64,000 nucleotides of DNA from NCBI GenBank assembly GCA_020912385.1, contig CP087215.1, positions 372,001-436,000 on the forward strand, given 5' to 3'. Below, one piece after another: positions 11,800 through 23,456 of the stretch. The position numbers and the translations under genes were made by a program. The DNA is from Neofusicoccum parvum (taxonomy: Eukaryota; Ascomycota; Dothideomycetes; Botryosphaeriales; Botryosphaeriaceae). A model generated the notes under the pieces. It ran no database searches. It was not told the DNA's origin and saw only the letters and a list, made by a program, of their open reading frames with translations. Position 1 is the first letter of the stretch; every line of letters starts with the position of its first letter.

Positions 11800-13302
11800 G
11801 AAGCTTCGCTGTCTCTTACAAGTTTCTGGACGTACCGGCAAACACGGTCACACGCCCAACGTTCGCTTGATCAAACATCGTTATGTGGCGGTTTGAGAAA
11901 TCGGTGCTAACCTTTCTCTTGAAAATGAATGCCATGGTAATTTATATCGAATCGATAATGCGCACTACTTATTGAATCACAAGCTGCTCTACTCACTGAA
12001 TCTTGTCGTGCTCATTAGCCGGCTGGAGGAGTCTGCTAGACAGAGCATCTTTCCATGCTAAGTGAAAAGGTTATTCGTCAATCACTTACGATGTCATAAA
12101 GCTCGTCAGGTATGGGATTTGTAATATTTGCATCACATATCCAGAAAAGAGCTTCCGCTTTTCCCGTCCTGCTTGTAGTTAATTCTGAAGTGCCTGCCAT
12201 TCAAAGCTCAGCTCCGGGAGACAAGAATTCGCGGTATGGAGCCATCGTTGTGGTAATAGGAGACGTTCAGGCACTGTCGCTAGCGGATTCGCTCCAGGGC
12301 AGGTTTCTGCCGTCTCCTGCCCGGCCTGGTCCTTATTAGCCCAGTCTTGTTATCCCTGCAGCTTATGGGACCTCATTTGTGTAGGGACGAAGCTCTCACC
12401 ATCCACTTATCGTAGCTGCAGATATCGATGAACAGTGGTATTCTCATCGCACACTTGCACACTTGCCAGGACAAAGATGATGGAAGGGTGTAGAAGGCTG
12501 GCTACCAGGTCAAAATGGCTGCCTTGTGGGGTCTAATCGTCGAAGGAGGATGAAGAGCTGGAAGAGATGTAGAAAGGGGAAGCACGATTGCCGAAGCGTC
12601 TCCGAGCGTAGATCAACTCGTCGAGTATCAGCTCAACTGCCACTCTAGGACTCAGTGTGTCAAATTTCTACTACGACAAGATCGCTGTGAGAAAAAAGAC
12701 GTTTTTGCGCGGGGAATGGAGCTATCTACAGAACTGCAGGCCTGGTCATTCGAAATCGGGCGTTATGCATCAGAGCAACTGCGGATACGAGACTGTAATA
12801 GAATTATGCCCTAATCTCGCCTCAAAACACCGACTGTTGCCTTGATTGTTTGGTTCTACGTGTCGCGTGGCTAGTCAGGTACATGCGTGTCTGCGGCACA
12901 GCACCCCACTGTTGTGGACCCCGCTGTCCAGCTGATTCAATTGCAGCTTTTTTAGGGAAAATCGAGCGACTGCGCCTCTCCGATGGGAGGAACTAATAAG
13001 CCAAGGGTGCTGCCTGTTTTTTCTAAGATGGGCTCAGACCTGTTCGCGACCGTGTCGTTCCGAAAGATACCCGACGATCTCACGACCTTGACACCACGCC
13101 CTGATCTCCATCCAACCTCTGCACAAGCCGTGGGGAAGGACAATCCTCGCTAGATTTTTATTTGATCTCTTAACTCCAAGTGGGCCATTTTGAAATTTAC
13201 GCCATCCGTCCCGCCGGGTATACGTCTCTTCTCCTCGACCCTCCACGACCACTGATCTCTGGGATCGAATGCACCGGCAATACACCAGAAACACCACCAT
13301 TG
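11800..13302. other. Intergenic, no supported gene
   Basis: Short frames only. Coding sense in frame with the next gene extends back to 13180, but without an ATG, so an upstream exon of that gene cannot be excluded. Confidence 0.4.
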
Positions 13303-14451
13303 ATGCTCTCAATAAACATGGAGAGCGAAGCGCCATGGGTGGATTTCATCACCGTTCAATCGTCGCTCTGCAGGGCCACATTCCACTGCATCGGGCACAC
13401 GAAGCAAAAGATTCGCTGCCGGCTACCCATCCGCCTGTCAACCCGGCACGAGGTCCGCATCACTCTCGAGCCTTGGGAAAACGACATTCCACCGGCAACC
13501 GACCTGGACGAGGTCCTTGAAAAGCTGCTATGCCACAAGCACCAGTCCCTCAAAAACGCGTACCGTCGACGATGGACGGACGCGTCTGCCGCCAACTGTC
13601 GCCGCATCTCCACGCCCCCGGGAAGGTCGCAACTGGCGGTCCCCCAGATCGATCGATCCAGAGCTGGCTCCGCCCCGCCGGATGTCGATGTGAGCGTCTT
13701 AGATGCCTTCATGTACGGCGTTTCGAGTGCCAAGAATGCCATAACTGCATTCGAAGAGTCCCTCGCTGGTCTTACTGTGAGCGGGACCCCTGACGACCAA
13801 CGACTGGCATTTGAACAAGAGGAGGGCGAGAACAACGGCAACGCATCTGGAGCTTCAAATACGGAGTATGTGGTCAGAAAGATGTCCAGGTACCAGGTGA
13901 ATTTGCCGAAGACCCCGCCACCAGATCAGTTATCTCAGACCTCTATCAGAGAACTGGAGCTTGGTTTGGCCACAACCCTCAAGGAGACCCGGCCTGATGA
14001 ACCAGCTAAGTACATCTACGTCTTCACGGCAACCGATCTGCCTGGCCTCATCAAAGTGGGGATAACCCATGACGTGACGGGCCGGCGAAGACAACTCATG
14101 GCACAGTGCCGGCTCGAATGTGTGAAGTCGCACTACATGTCACAGAAGCTCGATCAGGCGAAGCTGGTCGAAACCCTTACCCATAGGGTGCTCAAAGCAT
14201 GGGGGCTTCACGTGACGGTGAAATGTCCGCACAAGGGAAATCTTCAGAATCACAGAGAATGGTTTAGGTGTGATAAAGAGGTGGCAACTCAAATTATTAA
14301 AGTATGGGAAGGTGTGGAGAAGCATTATGAGCGGCGGTCCCCAGACGAGTGGTTATATAATCGTTTGGAAGTTTATGGCAGTCCCGAACCCGAGCATGAG
14401 ACCCTAGAAGATATGATTCAAAGAAATCAGGAGTTCTGGGCTTCTAGTTAG
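13303..14451 (+). CDS. T5orf172 / DUF1766 (GIY-YIG-like) domain protein
   Basis: Uninterrupted frame of 382 residues from the first ATG; the frame stays open upstream to 13180 but offers no earlier ATG. A second in-frame ATG at 13318 is an alternative start. The N-terminal half is variable and probably disordered. The C-terminal domain (about residues 235-345) begins with YIYVFTATDLPGLIKVGIT, has an Arg-rich helix (GRRRQL), a histidine in LTHRVLKAWGL and a terminal HREWFR motif. This is the pattern of the T5orf172 (DUF1766) family, a GIY-YIG-related fold found in phage T5 Orf172 and in many fungal proteins such as the meiotically upregulated Mug113. A nucleic-acid-binding or nuclease role is inferred from the fold; activity in fungal members is not established. 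Confidence 0.8.
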   Translation: MLSINMESEAPWVDFITVQSSLCRATFHCIGHTKQKIRCRLPIRLSTRHEVRITLEPWENDIPPATDLDEVLEKLLCHKHQSLKNAYRRRWTDASAANCRRISTPPGRSQLAVPQIDRSRAGSAPPDVDVSVLDAFMYGVSSAKNAITAFEESLAGLTVSGTPDDQRLAFEQEEGENNGNASGASNTEYVVRKMSRYQVNLPKTPPPDQLSQTSIRELELGLATTLKETRPDEPAKYIYVFTATDLPGLIKVGITHDVTGRRRQLMAQCRLECVKSHYMSQKLDQAKLVETLTHRVLKAWGLHVTVKCPHKGNLQNHREWFRCDKEVATQIIKVWEGVEKHYERRSPDEWLYNRLEVYGSPEPEHETLEDMIQRNQEFWASS

Positions 14452-14756
14452 CACCTTTCTTAGAGTGGATAGTTGATTAGATTGATTAGTAGTAGGACAT
14501 AGCTTCTAGAAGTATATTTATAAGGATGCATAGTGCACAGGCGCGAGGACCTCCAGCGCGGGTCCAGTTTTCAAAATTGAGATCTGCGAGTGCAGAGTAA
14601 ATATACGAATGCTCGACAACAAAACCACTGTACAGACCACAAGGTCGATCCTTCATCAACAGCTACAGATAAAATCCCGCGAACGCAGCGTCGCAAATCT
14701 GCACCATCAACAAACACAAAACCCTTTATACAAGCCCAACGACCTCTAAAATAAGG

Positions 14757-14882
14757 ATGCATTCCACCAGCTCCCTCAACTTCTTCGGCCTGGCTATCGC
14801 CGCGTTGGCCTCGCCCGCTCCACAGATCTCGGCGAGCGAGACCTCCGATCCCACCAGCTGCTCGAGGTCTTCAAAGTCTTAA
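14757..14882 (+). CDS. Possible small secreted peptide (41 aa) or truncated secreted-protein start
   Basis: ATG 14757 opens a 41-residue frame ending at TAA 14880-14882. Residues 1-22 look like a signal peptide: a short polar start, a hydrophobic core (FFGLAIAALA) and a plausible cleavage near ASPAPQ. The remaining ~20 residues are Ser/Thr-rich with a single Cys. It could be a small secreted protein, the first exon of a longer secreted gene, or the remnant of one. I found no convincing downstream exon. Confidence 0.3.
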   Translation: MHSTSSLNFFGLAIAALASPAPQISASETSDPTSCSRSSKS

Positions 14883-15310
14883 TCATTACTTCTCCACGGT
14901 ACTTTTCCCCCTACCTCCCCCACTTCATCTCCTTCCTACGCTCCTCTTCTTCCTCGGCTCGATAGAGGCTCTTAAACTAAGAAACCCAAGAGACCGCCAC
15001 CCTCCGTTTGGGAAGGTACCAATATATCCTAGAAGGTTGATTGTGGACATCCTGATCTCCGCAAATTCTAACAAGTAAAGTTATGGGAAGAAACAAAAGT
15101 GTAAGGTTTTTAGCGGCTGCGGGATTTGTAATCCGCGTTTAGGGCTTCTATGTTAGCCTCGTTGTGGAAACATTTTCGGCACCTCTAATCTGGGGCCCCG
15201 CATCTGCAGACGATTAACACTTTATATATTGGCTTAACCCTATACTTTGCAAGAATCTCTATGCACTCTTCAATTCCTAATCGTATATGACAACCAGGTG
15301 AACGGGGAAG

Positions 15311-17279
15311 ATGATCCAGAAACTGCGAGGACGTAGCCTTCGCTCAGCGGTGACATTCAGCGCGGGCAGCTGTTACCTCTTGTTCGGTTATGACCAGGTA
15401 GAGCGACCACACTCAAAGGTCGAATCGCCGGTTGTTATGCTAACCAAATCCGGTCAGGGAGTACTTGGTGGGCTTGTCACAGTGCCCAGCTTCCTCGACG
15501 CGATCGATAACCCAAGCTCGACTTACCTCGGAACAATTGTTGGGCTTTTTCACATAGGGTGCCTCGTAGGCTGTGGTATTGCTGTGCTTCTCGGTGGTAA
15601 GCTGGGGCGAACTAAGACTATATTCTGGGGATGCGTCATTATGGTCGTTGGAGGCACAATTCAGGCGAGCTGCTTTGGAGCCCCGCAAATGATAGTTGGA
15701 AGAATTGTTTCGGGCATAGGGAACGGTACGGGATTTCCACACCTCGATCTTGTGTGGAAGGTTGACCGCACCATTAGGAATGAACACAGCCACCGTTCCG
15801 GTCTACGTCTCAGAGTGCTCTCGCGCCCAGTCACGCGGCCGGTCAATCGCCATGCAACTCAATGTCGTCATTGTGAGTAGACATGCCAGGCTTCCACAAC
15901 GTATGAAGCTCTGATTATTTCTTCCCTTTAGTTCGGAACCGTGCTCGCGTACTGGCTTGACTACGGTACCGCGACTAATTTGACTGGAGACGTAAGGCTT
16001 GCAATAGTCCTTTAAGGAATACTCAAACCAGCTGACTCAAGACAGGTCGCCTGGCGCTTCCCAATCGCTTTCCAGAACTTCTTCGCTTTGATAACTATCA
16101 TCACAATCCCGTGCTTACCTGAGACTCCAAGGTATAAGCGTGATATCAGATAAAGGGGGTCTTTCGGCTGATCATGACGCAGATGGCTTTATAGTCATGG
16201 CTCTAAAGCAGAGTCTCTCGAGGTATACAGCAGGCTCATGGGCTGCGATAGACACGACACGCAAGTCTTGGACATGGAGACGGAGTTGGAAGCTGCAATT
16301 CAGTTTGAGAAACAATCGACCAACTTCTCCCTCAAGGACGTGATCAACGACAAGACCAACGCCAAAAACACACGCCGACTCATCCTATGCTTTCTCATCC
16401 AGTTCTTCCAGCAGTTCACCGGCATCAATGTGATAGCCTTTTACGGCGAGTCTCATGCTCCAATGCTACATTTGCCCGTCTCTGACTGGTAGCAGTAACC
16501 ATCGTGTTGGAGTCGAATGTCGGGCTCAACAAGCACACCAGCAGTCTTGTTGCCGGATGCATCCAGATTGCTTTCTGGCTCGCAACCTTCCCGCCGCTCT
16601 ATCTGCTGGACAGACTAGGACGCCGCCCGATGCTTCTTCTCGGCTCGACGTCGTTAGCCATCTGCATGATTCTGTTCACGGTCGGCATTGCCCTCGACAC
16701 GGCTCCATCGTCGCGTATGGCGCTGGCGACGCTTTTCCTGTACGAGATGTCGTTTGGGATGTCCTGGAACAGCATCCCCTGGCTGTATGCCGCCGAAATC
16801 ACCCCACTGCACCTCCGCCACGTTGGATCTGCCGTCGGAGTGTTTTCCGAGTGGCTCTGGACTTTTGTGAGGCTCTAGAACAACCTCTCTGTTGCCTGGT
16901 GATCCGCGCATATGCTGATTCGGATATGTGTGCCCAGGTCATCGCACAGATGGCACCGACTGCGATTGCAAATATCGGCTGGAGAATTTACCTCCTCTTC
17001 TGCGTCATGCTGTTTCTCAGCATTCCGTTTACCTTCTTCCTTCTGCCGGAGGTGAGTTTTCCTGTACCTCCTCGACGGCCGTTGCGGGGCTTGCTGACCC
17101 GAGATGCGTCCAAAAAGACCAACGGGAAAACTCTCGAGGAAATCGACTTCATCTTCGCCAAAGGTGAGGCAAAGACGTCGGACACCAGCTGCGTGGAGAT
17201 GAACGTCACGAGTTCGGAGGACAAGCAGGGCGTGGAGCGACATGAGTCAATCTGTATCTCTCCTCCTGTAGCCGTTTGA
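15311..17279 (+). CDS. MFS sugar porter (hexose-type transporter)
   Basis: Nine exons: 15311-15397, 15458-15725, 15778-15872, 15932-15991, 16046-16131, 16183-16445, 16496-16866, 16938-17051, 17118-17279; all phases fit and give 501 residues, normal for the sugar porter family of the major facilitator superfamily. Visible signatures are LLFGYDQGVLGGL at helix 1, the loop-2 region GGKLGRTKTIFWG, IVGRIVSGIGNG, PETPRWLYSHG ending the first half, QFFQQFTGINVIAFY, DRLGRRPMLLLG and SEWLWTF. It should have twelve membrane helices and sit in the plasma membrane. Intron 6 (16446-16495) starts with GC instead of GT; the frame demands it, because GTA ACC ATC GTG is restored only that way. It is convergent with the bZIP gene. 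The transported substrate is unknown. Confidence 0.9.
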
Positions 17280-17555
17280 TATAACCATCGCGAAATTCGG
17301 AGTCATCCCACCATCATGAGGAACTCTTACTGGAAGTAAAGGGTCTTGCTGGGTTCAATGTTCTGTAGCTTTCATGAAAATATGCAGAATCTATGCATTT
17401 CTACTCGTCAACTGCCATGTCCCGAGTATGCTCTACACTTTCCTTACGGACAAAGCCACCCAGTCAATTCAAAAGAGAGTGCAGTGAGCAGCGCAGAAAA
17501 CGATGAGGCCAGAGACAGAGTGCCTGGTCCAGATCAGGTATGTCCAACCCAGGCC

Positions 17556-18973
17556 TTAGTCATGAGACCACACGGCGGCAGCAAGTTCGGGGTAGAAGTC
17601 GTGGAAGGTGCGCGACATGGTCCAGTTGCTGAGCCTGCGGATATGCTTCTCGAAGATGGTGTTCAGCGCACTCTCGTCCTGGGACAACGCGTCCGTGCTG
17701 TTGTACGGCCAGTTGACGGTGACGGATTGGGAATACACGTCGGAGAAGACGGCGAAAGGATACTTGTCGGGATGCTCGATGAGCATGTCGCGAACGCGTG
17801 GCCTGGACCCGATGGATGGCGCGTGAGGATCTGTGACGCAGGTGGGCGCGGGGCGAGACTTACCACGGTATGTTGTCAATCCACGCGGCATGGGGGACCG
17901 CAATCTGGGCTGCCGTGGGCCGGAGCCAGTAGGGTAGCAGCGAGTACGTCTCCTCGGTGGGTAATATCTGCCACTGAGAGTGAAGTCACATCAGCAGTCG
18001 CGGATTATCATTTTTCAGGCGTGGCACTTGCCCTCATTGTACGATGCATCAGATACATGAAGGAAAGCTTCTCTGGCAAGGCGACGTGGGAATATGTCGA
18101 CAGCACCTCGGACATGACTCGGCTGATGGGATGCACAGCCGAGGCGACAGCAGTGTCGAGGATGGGCTTGACTGAAGGCTGGTCAGGGCCGATGAGGGTG
18201 CTGGGGAGGGCATCAGTGGCCTTCAGCGCCCGTCGGAAGGCCAATAGATTCAGAAGTATGTGGTCCAATGGGCATGTGGCAGACCGGTGCTGAGGCAGCA
18301 CAGACCATACGGACGCGGTATGCCGTGGTGGTTGCCCGAAGGGAGAGACGGTGGGCGGGTTTGGAAAGCCGGTCTCGTTGGTTGCGGAATTCCCAGACAC
18401 GGGTTCAAGACTATCATTCAAGGGCGCCGGAAGTGCAAGTCTACCAGACGCGCTTGTTGCCTGTTGCTCCACAGCGGAGGCTCGTCTTTGATCGGTGGAG
18501 TGGGCTTCCTCGTCCGATTGGCTGTGACGGAGCTCTTCGCGTCCCGCCGAGGCATGAGTAAGGGCCTCCGATGCCTGCGTGAGCGCTGAACCGCCACTCC
18601 CTGTGTCATTGCGGGGCTTTCTCGAATGCAGGGCCGAGCTTTTAGCTGCCAGTCCGTCTGACAGCGCATCCAAGGCATATCTGCCCACGTTGCCCAAACA
18701 CGCCCTGAGAGCCCTGTTCTCTTGTTGTAGTACGCGGATCTGGTCTTCGCTGGTCCTCTCCCGATGCGCTTGTAACCGTTTCAGCTGGTCTAGGCTCTCC
18801 TCAAGTTCCTGGATCCGGGTTTTCGTGCGTTCGCGCAGGGCACGTTGAGCCCTGCGGTCCAGATCTCTCTTCCGCTGCGCTTGCTGGTCGGTCAAGGATG
18901 CCACGACTCGGCGCCTGCGTCGAGGTGGCGCACCTTGCAGCATCTCGCCCGGCGCACTTCCTGATGTGGACAT
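17556..18973 (-). CDS. bZIP transcription factor with DUF3425 domain
   Basis: Three exons (18032-18973, 17864-17973, 17556-17802), 432 residues. An Arg-rich patch is followed by the basic region and leucine zipper (about residues 28-95: RRAQRALRERTKTRIQELEE, then LQQENRALR). The centre is Ser/Ala-rich. The C-terminus is the DUF3425 domain (DHILLNLLAFRR, WQILPTEETYSLLPYWLRPT, WIDNIPWPRVRDMLIEHPDK). This bZIP-DUF3425 combination is a common fungal regulator type. Intron 1 (17974-18031) begins GCAAGT, a GC-AG intron of strong consensus form, and frame continuity into WQILPTEE supports it. The chosen ATG gives MSTSGSAPGE; an in-frame upstream ATG-open extension exists but reads as non-coding. Likely nuclear; it may control the flanking transporter and AtuA/ALDH genes (inference). 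Confidence 0.87.
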
Positions 18974-19215
18974 GATGATAGATTTGGCGTGGGATATGTA
19001 GGCATCTGGAGAGACCAGACGAGTTTTTAGCCGCTCCCCACTTTCTCCGCATTTTCCCCGCATTGGCTCCACAAACATTATCACCTCTACGTGACAGGCC
19101 CCCACGTGGGGTGAAGATCGTATAGTCGCCGGGCAAATGCATGTCACAGCACAAGGATAGGGAGTAAAGCGTGATATAAGTAGAGCTACGGTCCACAGGC
19201 CTCCAAGCAACCCCT

Positions 19216-21202
19216 TCAGATTTTGCCACGCTCGAGAAAACAGTCGGGAATATCTACCTGCTTGCAGCGCAGGTACTCAGCCAGGTTCTTGCCAAGAACG
19301 TCGTAGGTCGAGCTGGAAGACACCCCGCGATCCAGGTGGTCCTTGAGCAGGAAGTGCACGGCTAGACGACGACACACGGTCAGCACCTGTCCGGCCGGGG
19401 CAACAACCAACGGGACGAATCCCACGCGACTTACCCTGGATCCTCGGGAGCTCGAAGCGGAAGATCGGCTTCCCCGTGTCGTCTCCGGCCAGCAGCTCCC
19501 GGATCTTGTCCACCGTCAGCACCGACCGCAGCCAATCCCACTCATCGCCGTTGCGCACGAAGAAGCCGACGTTGCAGTCCGAGCCCTTGTCGCCGGAGCG
19601 CGCGTGCACGATGTAGCCCAGCGGCGCTCTTGTCGTCGGCCCCAGGGCTGCTGGATCGATAGGGCTCTTGGTTTCGTAGGACGGCTGCTCGTAGACGAAG
19701 TCAAGTGTGTCGGTCGGAGGGTCGACGGCGATCGTCAAGCCCTTCTCCGGCAGGTGGCATACGTGCTTGGCTGCGCTCTGAGGGATGATGCTGGTCCAGT
19801 ACTCGTAGTACGGCTTCGGCGCAGCCTGGCGGGCGTCGACCGCAAAGGTGGCGCCCGGGTAGCTTTGCATGATGGTGTCCGTCACCCGGCGGAAGAAGCT
19901 GTCGGCCGACAGGGCGGATTCGTCCCGCGACTGGGCGAAGATGCGCAGATCCACGGTGGCCGAGTCCTGGTTCTGCGGATCTGGAGGGCAGGACCCGTTG
20001 ATGCGGAACTTGAGGCAGTGGTACCGCGACTCGTCGAGCAAGTGGCGGACCTGGCGCTCAGCCATTGCAGCCTTCTCTTTGATGTCGAGACCGCATAGGA
20101 AGTAGTGTACCTCGGCCTGATAACCGCCGTGGGCAGTGATGCCAACCTTGGTGGTGGGCGGGGGCTTCCTGCTCCCAACATTGCGGACAAGGCTGGACTC
20201 GGTGTTAGCAGTTGCTTTGTGCGCATCCTCTGGTGGTCTTACACTTTGTCTGGCCCAGCTTGGGTGATCTCGATGTCGTCAAGAACAGCAACGACGTCTG
20301 AGTTGTAGTAATAAGGACCCTGGATCTCGTAAAGCAGCTGCGCTTTGCAGGTCTCCGCCGTGACCACTCCGTCCTTCCCACCCTGCTTGGACAGGTAGAA
20401 CTGCCCGTCTGCTTCCACGTCGGCAATCGGGAATGCGAGGTCCAGGCACGGACTGGGAAGGCTCTTGAACCCGGAAAAGTTGCCGCCGATGACGTAGGTC
20501 GAGCACTCGATAAGATGGCCGGCAACAAATGCGTGTGCCAGCTGCGGATAGTCCAGCCTGCTCCACCCGTGATGGTAAGCTGCACAGCCAATGGTCGGAG
20601 ATGCGTCGGCCACACGTCCGCAGAGAACGATGTCGGCGCCGTGCTTCAGCGCTTCGACAATCCCCCAGCTCCCAAGGTAGCACTGCGCGTAGATGGGCTC
20701 GAATTTCCAGCTCGACAGGTTCTGCCCTACTCCAGTAAGCGTCAAGCACGCAGCGATGGAACATTGGATGCCTACCGGTTGTCAGGTTCTTGAACTTCTC
20801 CCCCGAGCTCATCGCCGCCCAGACTGCATCCTGGACCTCGTCGCCCTCGATCCACGCGACCTTCAGGTTGAGATTGCGGGCCTCGATCATGGCCTGAACT
20901 ACCTCGTACAGTTTCTGCGTGTCGCTGGCGCCCGCATTGACAACGACCTTGATGCGCCGTGAATCGAGCCATGGCAGCGCTGGTTCGACAGCTTCCAGGA
21001 AAGTCTGTTCAAACTCCGACGACGCGCCTTTGCTGTTCACCTTCGACCCTGCTCTCGTGGTCATGTTGTATTCCGACATCCAATCTCCCACGATGTACTG
21101 GACATCCTCCTTCTCGGCGATTTCCGCAAGACCGTGGCGTCTGTCCGTGACCGATCCGGACGCCGAAGCAATGCGCGCTGTGGGTTGAGGGAGGGAGCCC
21201 AT
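19216..21202 (-). CDS. AtuA-like DUF1446 protein (acyclic terpene utilisation family)
   Basis: Four exons (20776-21202, 20243-20726, 19435-20192, 19216-19361), 604 residues. The N-terminal part has ASGSVTDRRHGLAEIAE, VQYIVGDWMSEYNMT, KVVVNAGA, ADIVLCGRVADASPTIG and KVGITAHGGYQAEVHYFLCG, which mark the AtuA/DUF1446 core. The C-terminal ~110 residues (LGYIVHARSGDKGSDCNVGF, AEYLRCKQVDIP) match the small AtuA-like domain fused behind it. In Pseudomonas AtuA belongs to the citronellol/geraniol degradation operon, though its exact reaction is unsettled; fungal members are uncharacterised. It is transcribed divergently from the aldehyde dehydrogenase, 437 bp away. The frame is open upstream to an ATG at 21413-21415; I chose ATG 21202 (MGSLPQPTARIASASG) because the conserved domain begins directly after it. 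Confidence 0.87.
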
Positions 21203-21639
21203 GCTGTGCTGCGGAGATTCAGTTTCCTTGTGAAAGAGAAGGTTTAGCGATGATAAAGGCGCAAATTGTTTTTGATGCTGCGTCTTTTGGACTTCAACGG
21301 AGCGCACTTCCGTGGGATGGGAGTCCTTTCGCGCAGCCGGCGCGTGCTTGGCGCCATTACTCATGACATCCCTGCAGAGATCATGACTCAGTTCGTAGAT
21401 CGGCACGCACGTCATGCGTGGACAGGGTGTATGTAGTCAAGACCAGCGGTTCTTGGAAGGTCTACGTCTGGTCTATTGCAGCGAGTTCCATCATGGTCTT
21501 GTCAAGCTGCGTCTGTACATATTGTGGCAGCCTCCGGAGCTTTTACCAACGGAAATCTACTCGCCAGCTTTCATCTGTGCTACTTGTGAATCTTCTGAGA
21601 CACAATACACTCACTACATCCCTCTAGAAAGCCTTGACA
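21203..21639. promoter_or_regulatory. Shared divergent promoter of AtuA-like gene and aldehyde dehydrogenase
   Basis: The two start codons face away from each other across 437 bp with no other gene between, so both promoters must lie here. The arrangement favours co-regulation (inference). I see no unambiguous TATA box or repeated operator. Confidence 0.5.
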
Positions 21640-23456
21640 ATGACAAAGCCAGCAGTCGAGCTTGAAGCACATCTCCACAAGCTTTTTATCAACAACGAAG
21701 TAAGAGCTCGCGCCGACCAATCATACGTACCTCTACTGATTCCTTCTGAACAGTACGTGGACTGTCACAGTGCAAAGACGTCAGTTCCTCCCGTTTAGCC
21801 ACACCAGCAGCTCACTAACTCTGGGCAGGACATCCGTCTACAATCCGGCCAACGGCCAATTGGTGAGCGAGAGGGTTCCCGTTGCCGACCAGGAGGACGT
21901 AGACCTAGCCATCAAGGCAGCTCAAGCAGCTTTTGCACCAGGGTCGCCATGGCGACGAATGACCGGGCAAGAGCGGCAGAAGCTACTACTCAAGTTCGCC
22001 GACCTCCTCGAGCAGAACCAGGAACATCTCGGATACCTCACCCGGCTCACCCTGGGGGCTCCTTTCACGCCGTTTGGCAAGTCCGAGATCCAGACCGCCG
22101 TCGCCTGCTTCCGATGTGAGTGCCGCGAGCGCGCGTCTGCCAATTCCACCCAGCAGGGTGCTATATCTGACGTCGGGGCCAGACTACGCGGGCTGGACGG
22201 ACAAGCACGCGGGGCAGTCCTTCCCAGCCGACGACGGCTTCTACAAAGTCGTCCGAAATGAGCCGCTCGGAGTAGTCGCCGGGTAAGCCCCGACCTCCCC
22301 GCCTTACTCCCCACTAACGCCTCCCGCCTCCCACCAGCATCATCCCGTGGAACGGGCCGACGGCGTCGATGGGCCTCAAAGCCGCGCCGGCGCTGGCCAC
22401 CGGCAACGTCTTCATCCTCAAGCCCAGCGAGAAGACGCCTTTCGCGGCGGCGGCGCTGGGGGCGCTGGCCGAGCGCGCCGGCTTCCCGCCGGGCGTGTTC
22501 CAGGTGGTGCAGGGCGACGGCGGGACGGGCGGCCTGCTGGCCGCGCACGCGGGCGTCGCCAAGGTGAGCTTCACGGGCAGCGTCGCCGCGGGCAAGGCGG
22601 TGCGGGTGGCGGCGGCGCGCGGCAACCTGAAGCGCGTGACGCTGGAGCTGGGCGGCAAGAGCCCGGCCGTCGTCTTCGCGGACGCCGACCTGGCGAACGC
22701 GGTGAGATGGTGAGGAGAGCGTGTCCGGGCGTGCGGACGGCTTGGCTGAGACTTTGTAGGACGGTGAACGCGTTGACGACGAATTCCGGGCAGATATGCT
22801 TCGCGGCTACGAGGGTCTATGTCCAGGCGGAGATCTATGATAGGTTTGTTGAGGCTTACACAGCGGCGTTCCGGGAAAAGATGAAAGCAATGGGCGACCC
22901 CGAAGACGGGAACGTTGAGCTGGGGCCTGTTGTCGACAAGGCTCAGTATGAAAGAATCTTGGATATCATTGACACGGCAAAGAAGAACGGAGATGGCACG
23001 CTCCTGGCCGGTGGTTGCTCGCAGGGCTCTCAGGTAAATGAAAAACCACTGCCTGGAGATGCGTTGCTGTTTCGCTGACGCACTTCGGAACAGGGTTACT
23101 ATATTCAGCCCACCATTTTCGCGGACACCAAGGCAAACGCTCATATCTACAAAGACGAGATATTTGGGCCGGTCTCGGTGATCAACAAGTTTCAGGATGA
23201 GGACGAAATTATCGAGCGGTCCAACGACAGCAAGTACGGGTTGATGGCAGGCGTCTTTACCCAGGACATCAATCGTGCGCTTCGTCTGAGCGCGGCATTT
23301 GACTCGGGAGTGGTCGGCATCAACTGCATAAGCACCATCCATGTTTCCTGCCCCTTCGGCGGCACAAAAGAGAGTGGGCTTGGAAGAGAAATGGGAGAGC
23401 ACGCGTTGAGAGCTTATACGGAGCCAAAGACGGTGCTGATCAACATGAACTACTAA
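21640..23456 (+). CDS. NAD(P)-dependent aldehyde dehydrogenase
   Basis: Seven exons (21640-21699, 21754-21779, 21829-22115, 22183-22282, 22338-22709, 22760-23033, 23094-23456), 473 residues, near the usual 480-500. Motifs in order: IIPWNGPTASMG (cofactor/catalytic Asn region), LKPSEKTP, FTGSVAAGK, LELGGKSP with the general-base Glu at about residue 242, NSGQICFAATR with the nucleophilic Cys at about 275, EIFGPV, and CPFGGTKESGLGREMGEHAL at the end. It oxidises an aldehyde to the acid, most likely in the cytosol because no targeting peptide is visible. Exon 2 is only 26 nt. GC content of exon 5 is very high. Its divergent partner is the AtuA-like gene and the next gene is an alcohol dehydrogenase, so the pair could run alcohol to aldehyde to acid. 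Confidence 0.92.

Noticed and set aside
13180..13302. Extension of the T5orf172 gene upstream of its first ATG
   Set aside because: The frame is open but begins with GTG, not a normal start in this organism; kept only as a possible missing exon.
16132..16182. Suspected truncation of the sugar porter after helix 6
   Set aside because: A 51-nt intron ending at gcag 16182 restores PETPRWLYSHG, so the gene is intact.
17346..18293. Long plus-strand frame overlapping the bZIP gene
   Set aside because: It is the antisense shadow of the bZIP-DUF3425 coding sequence and has no domain.
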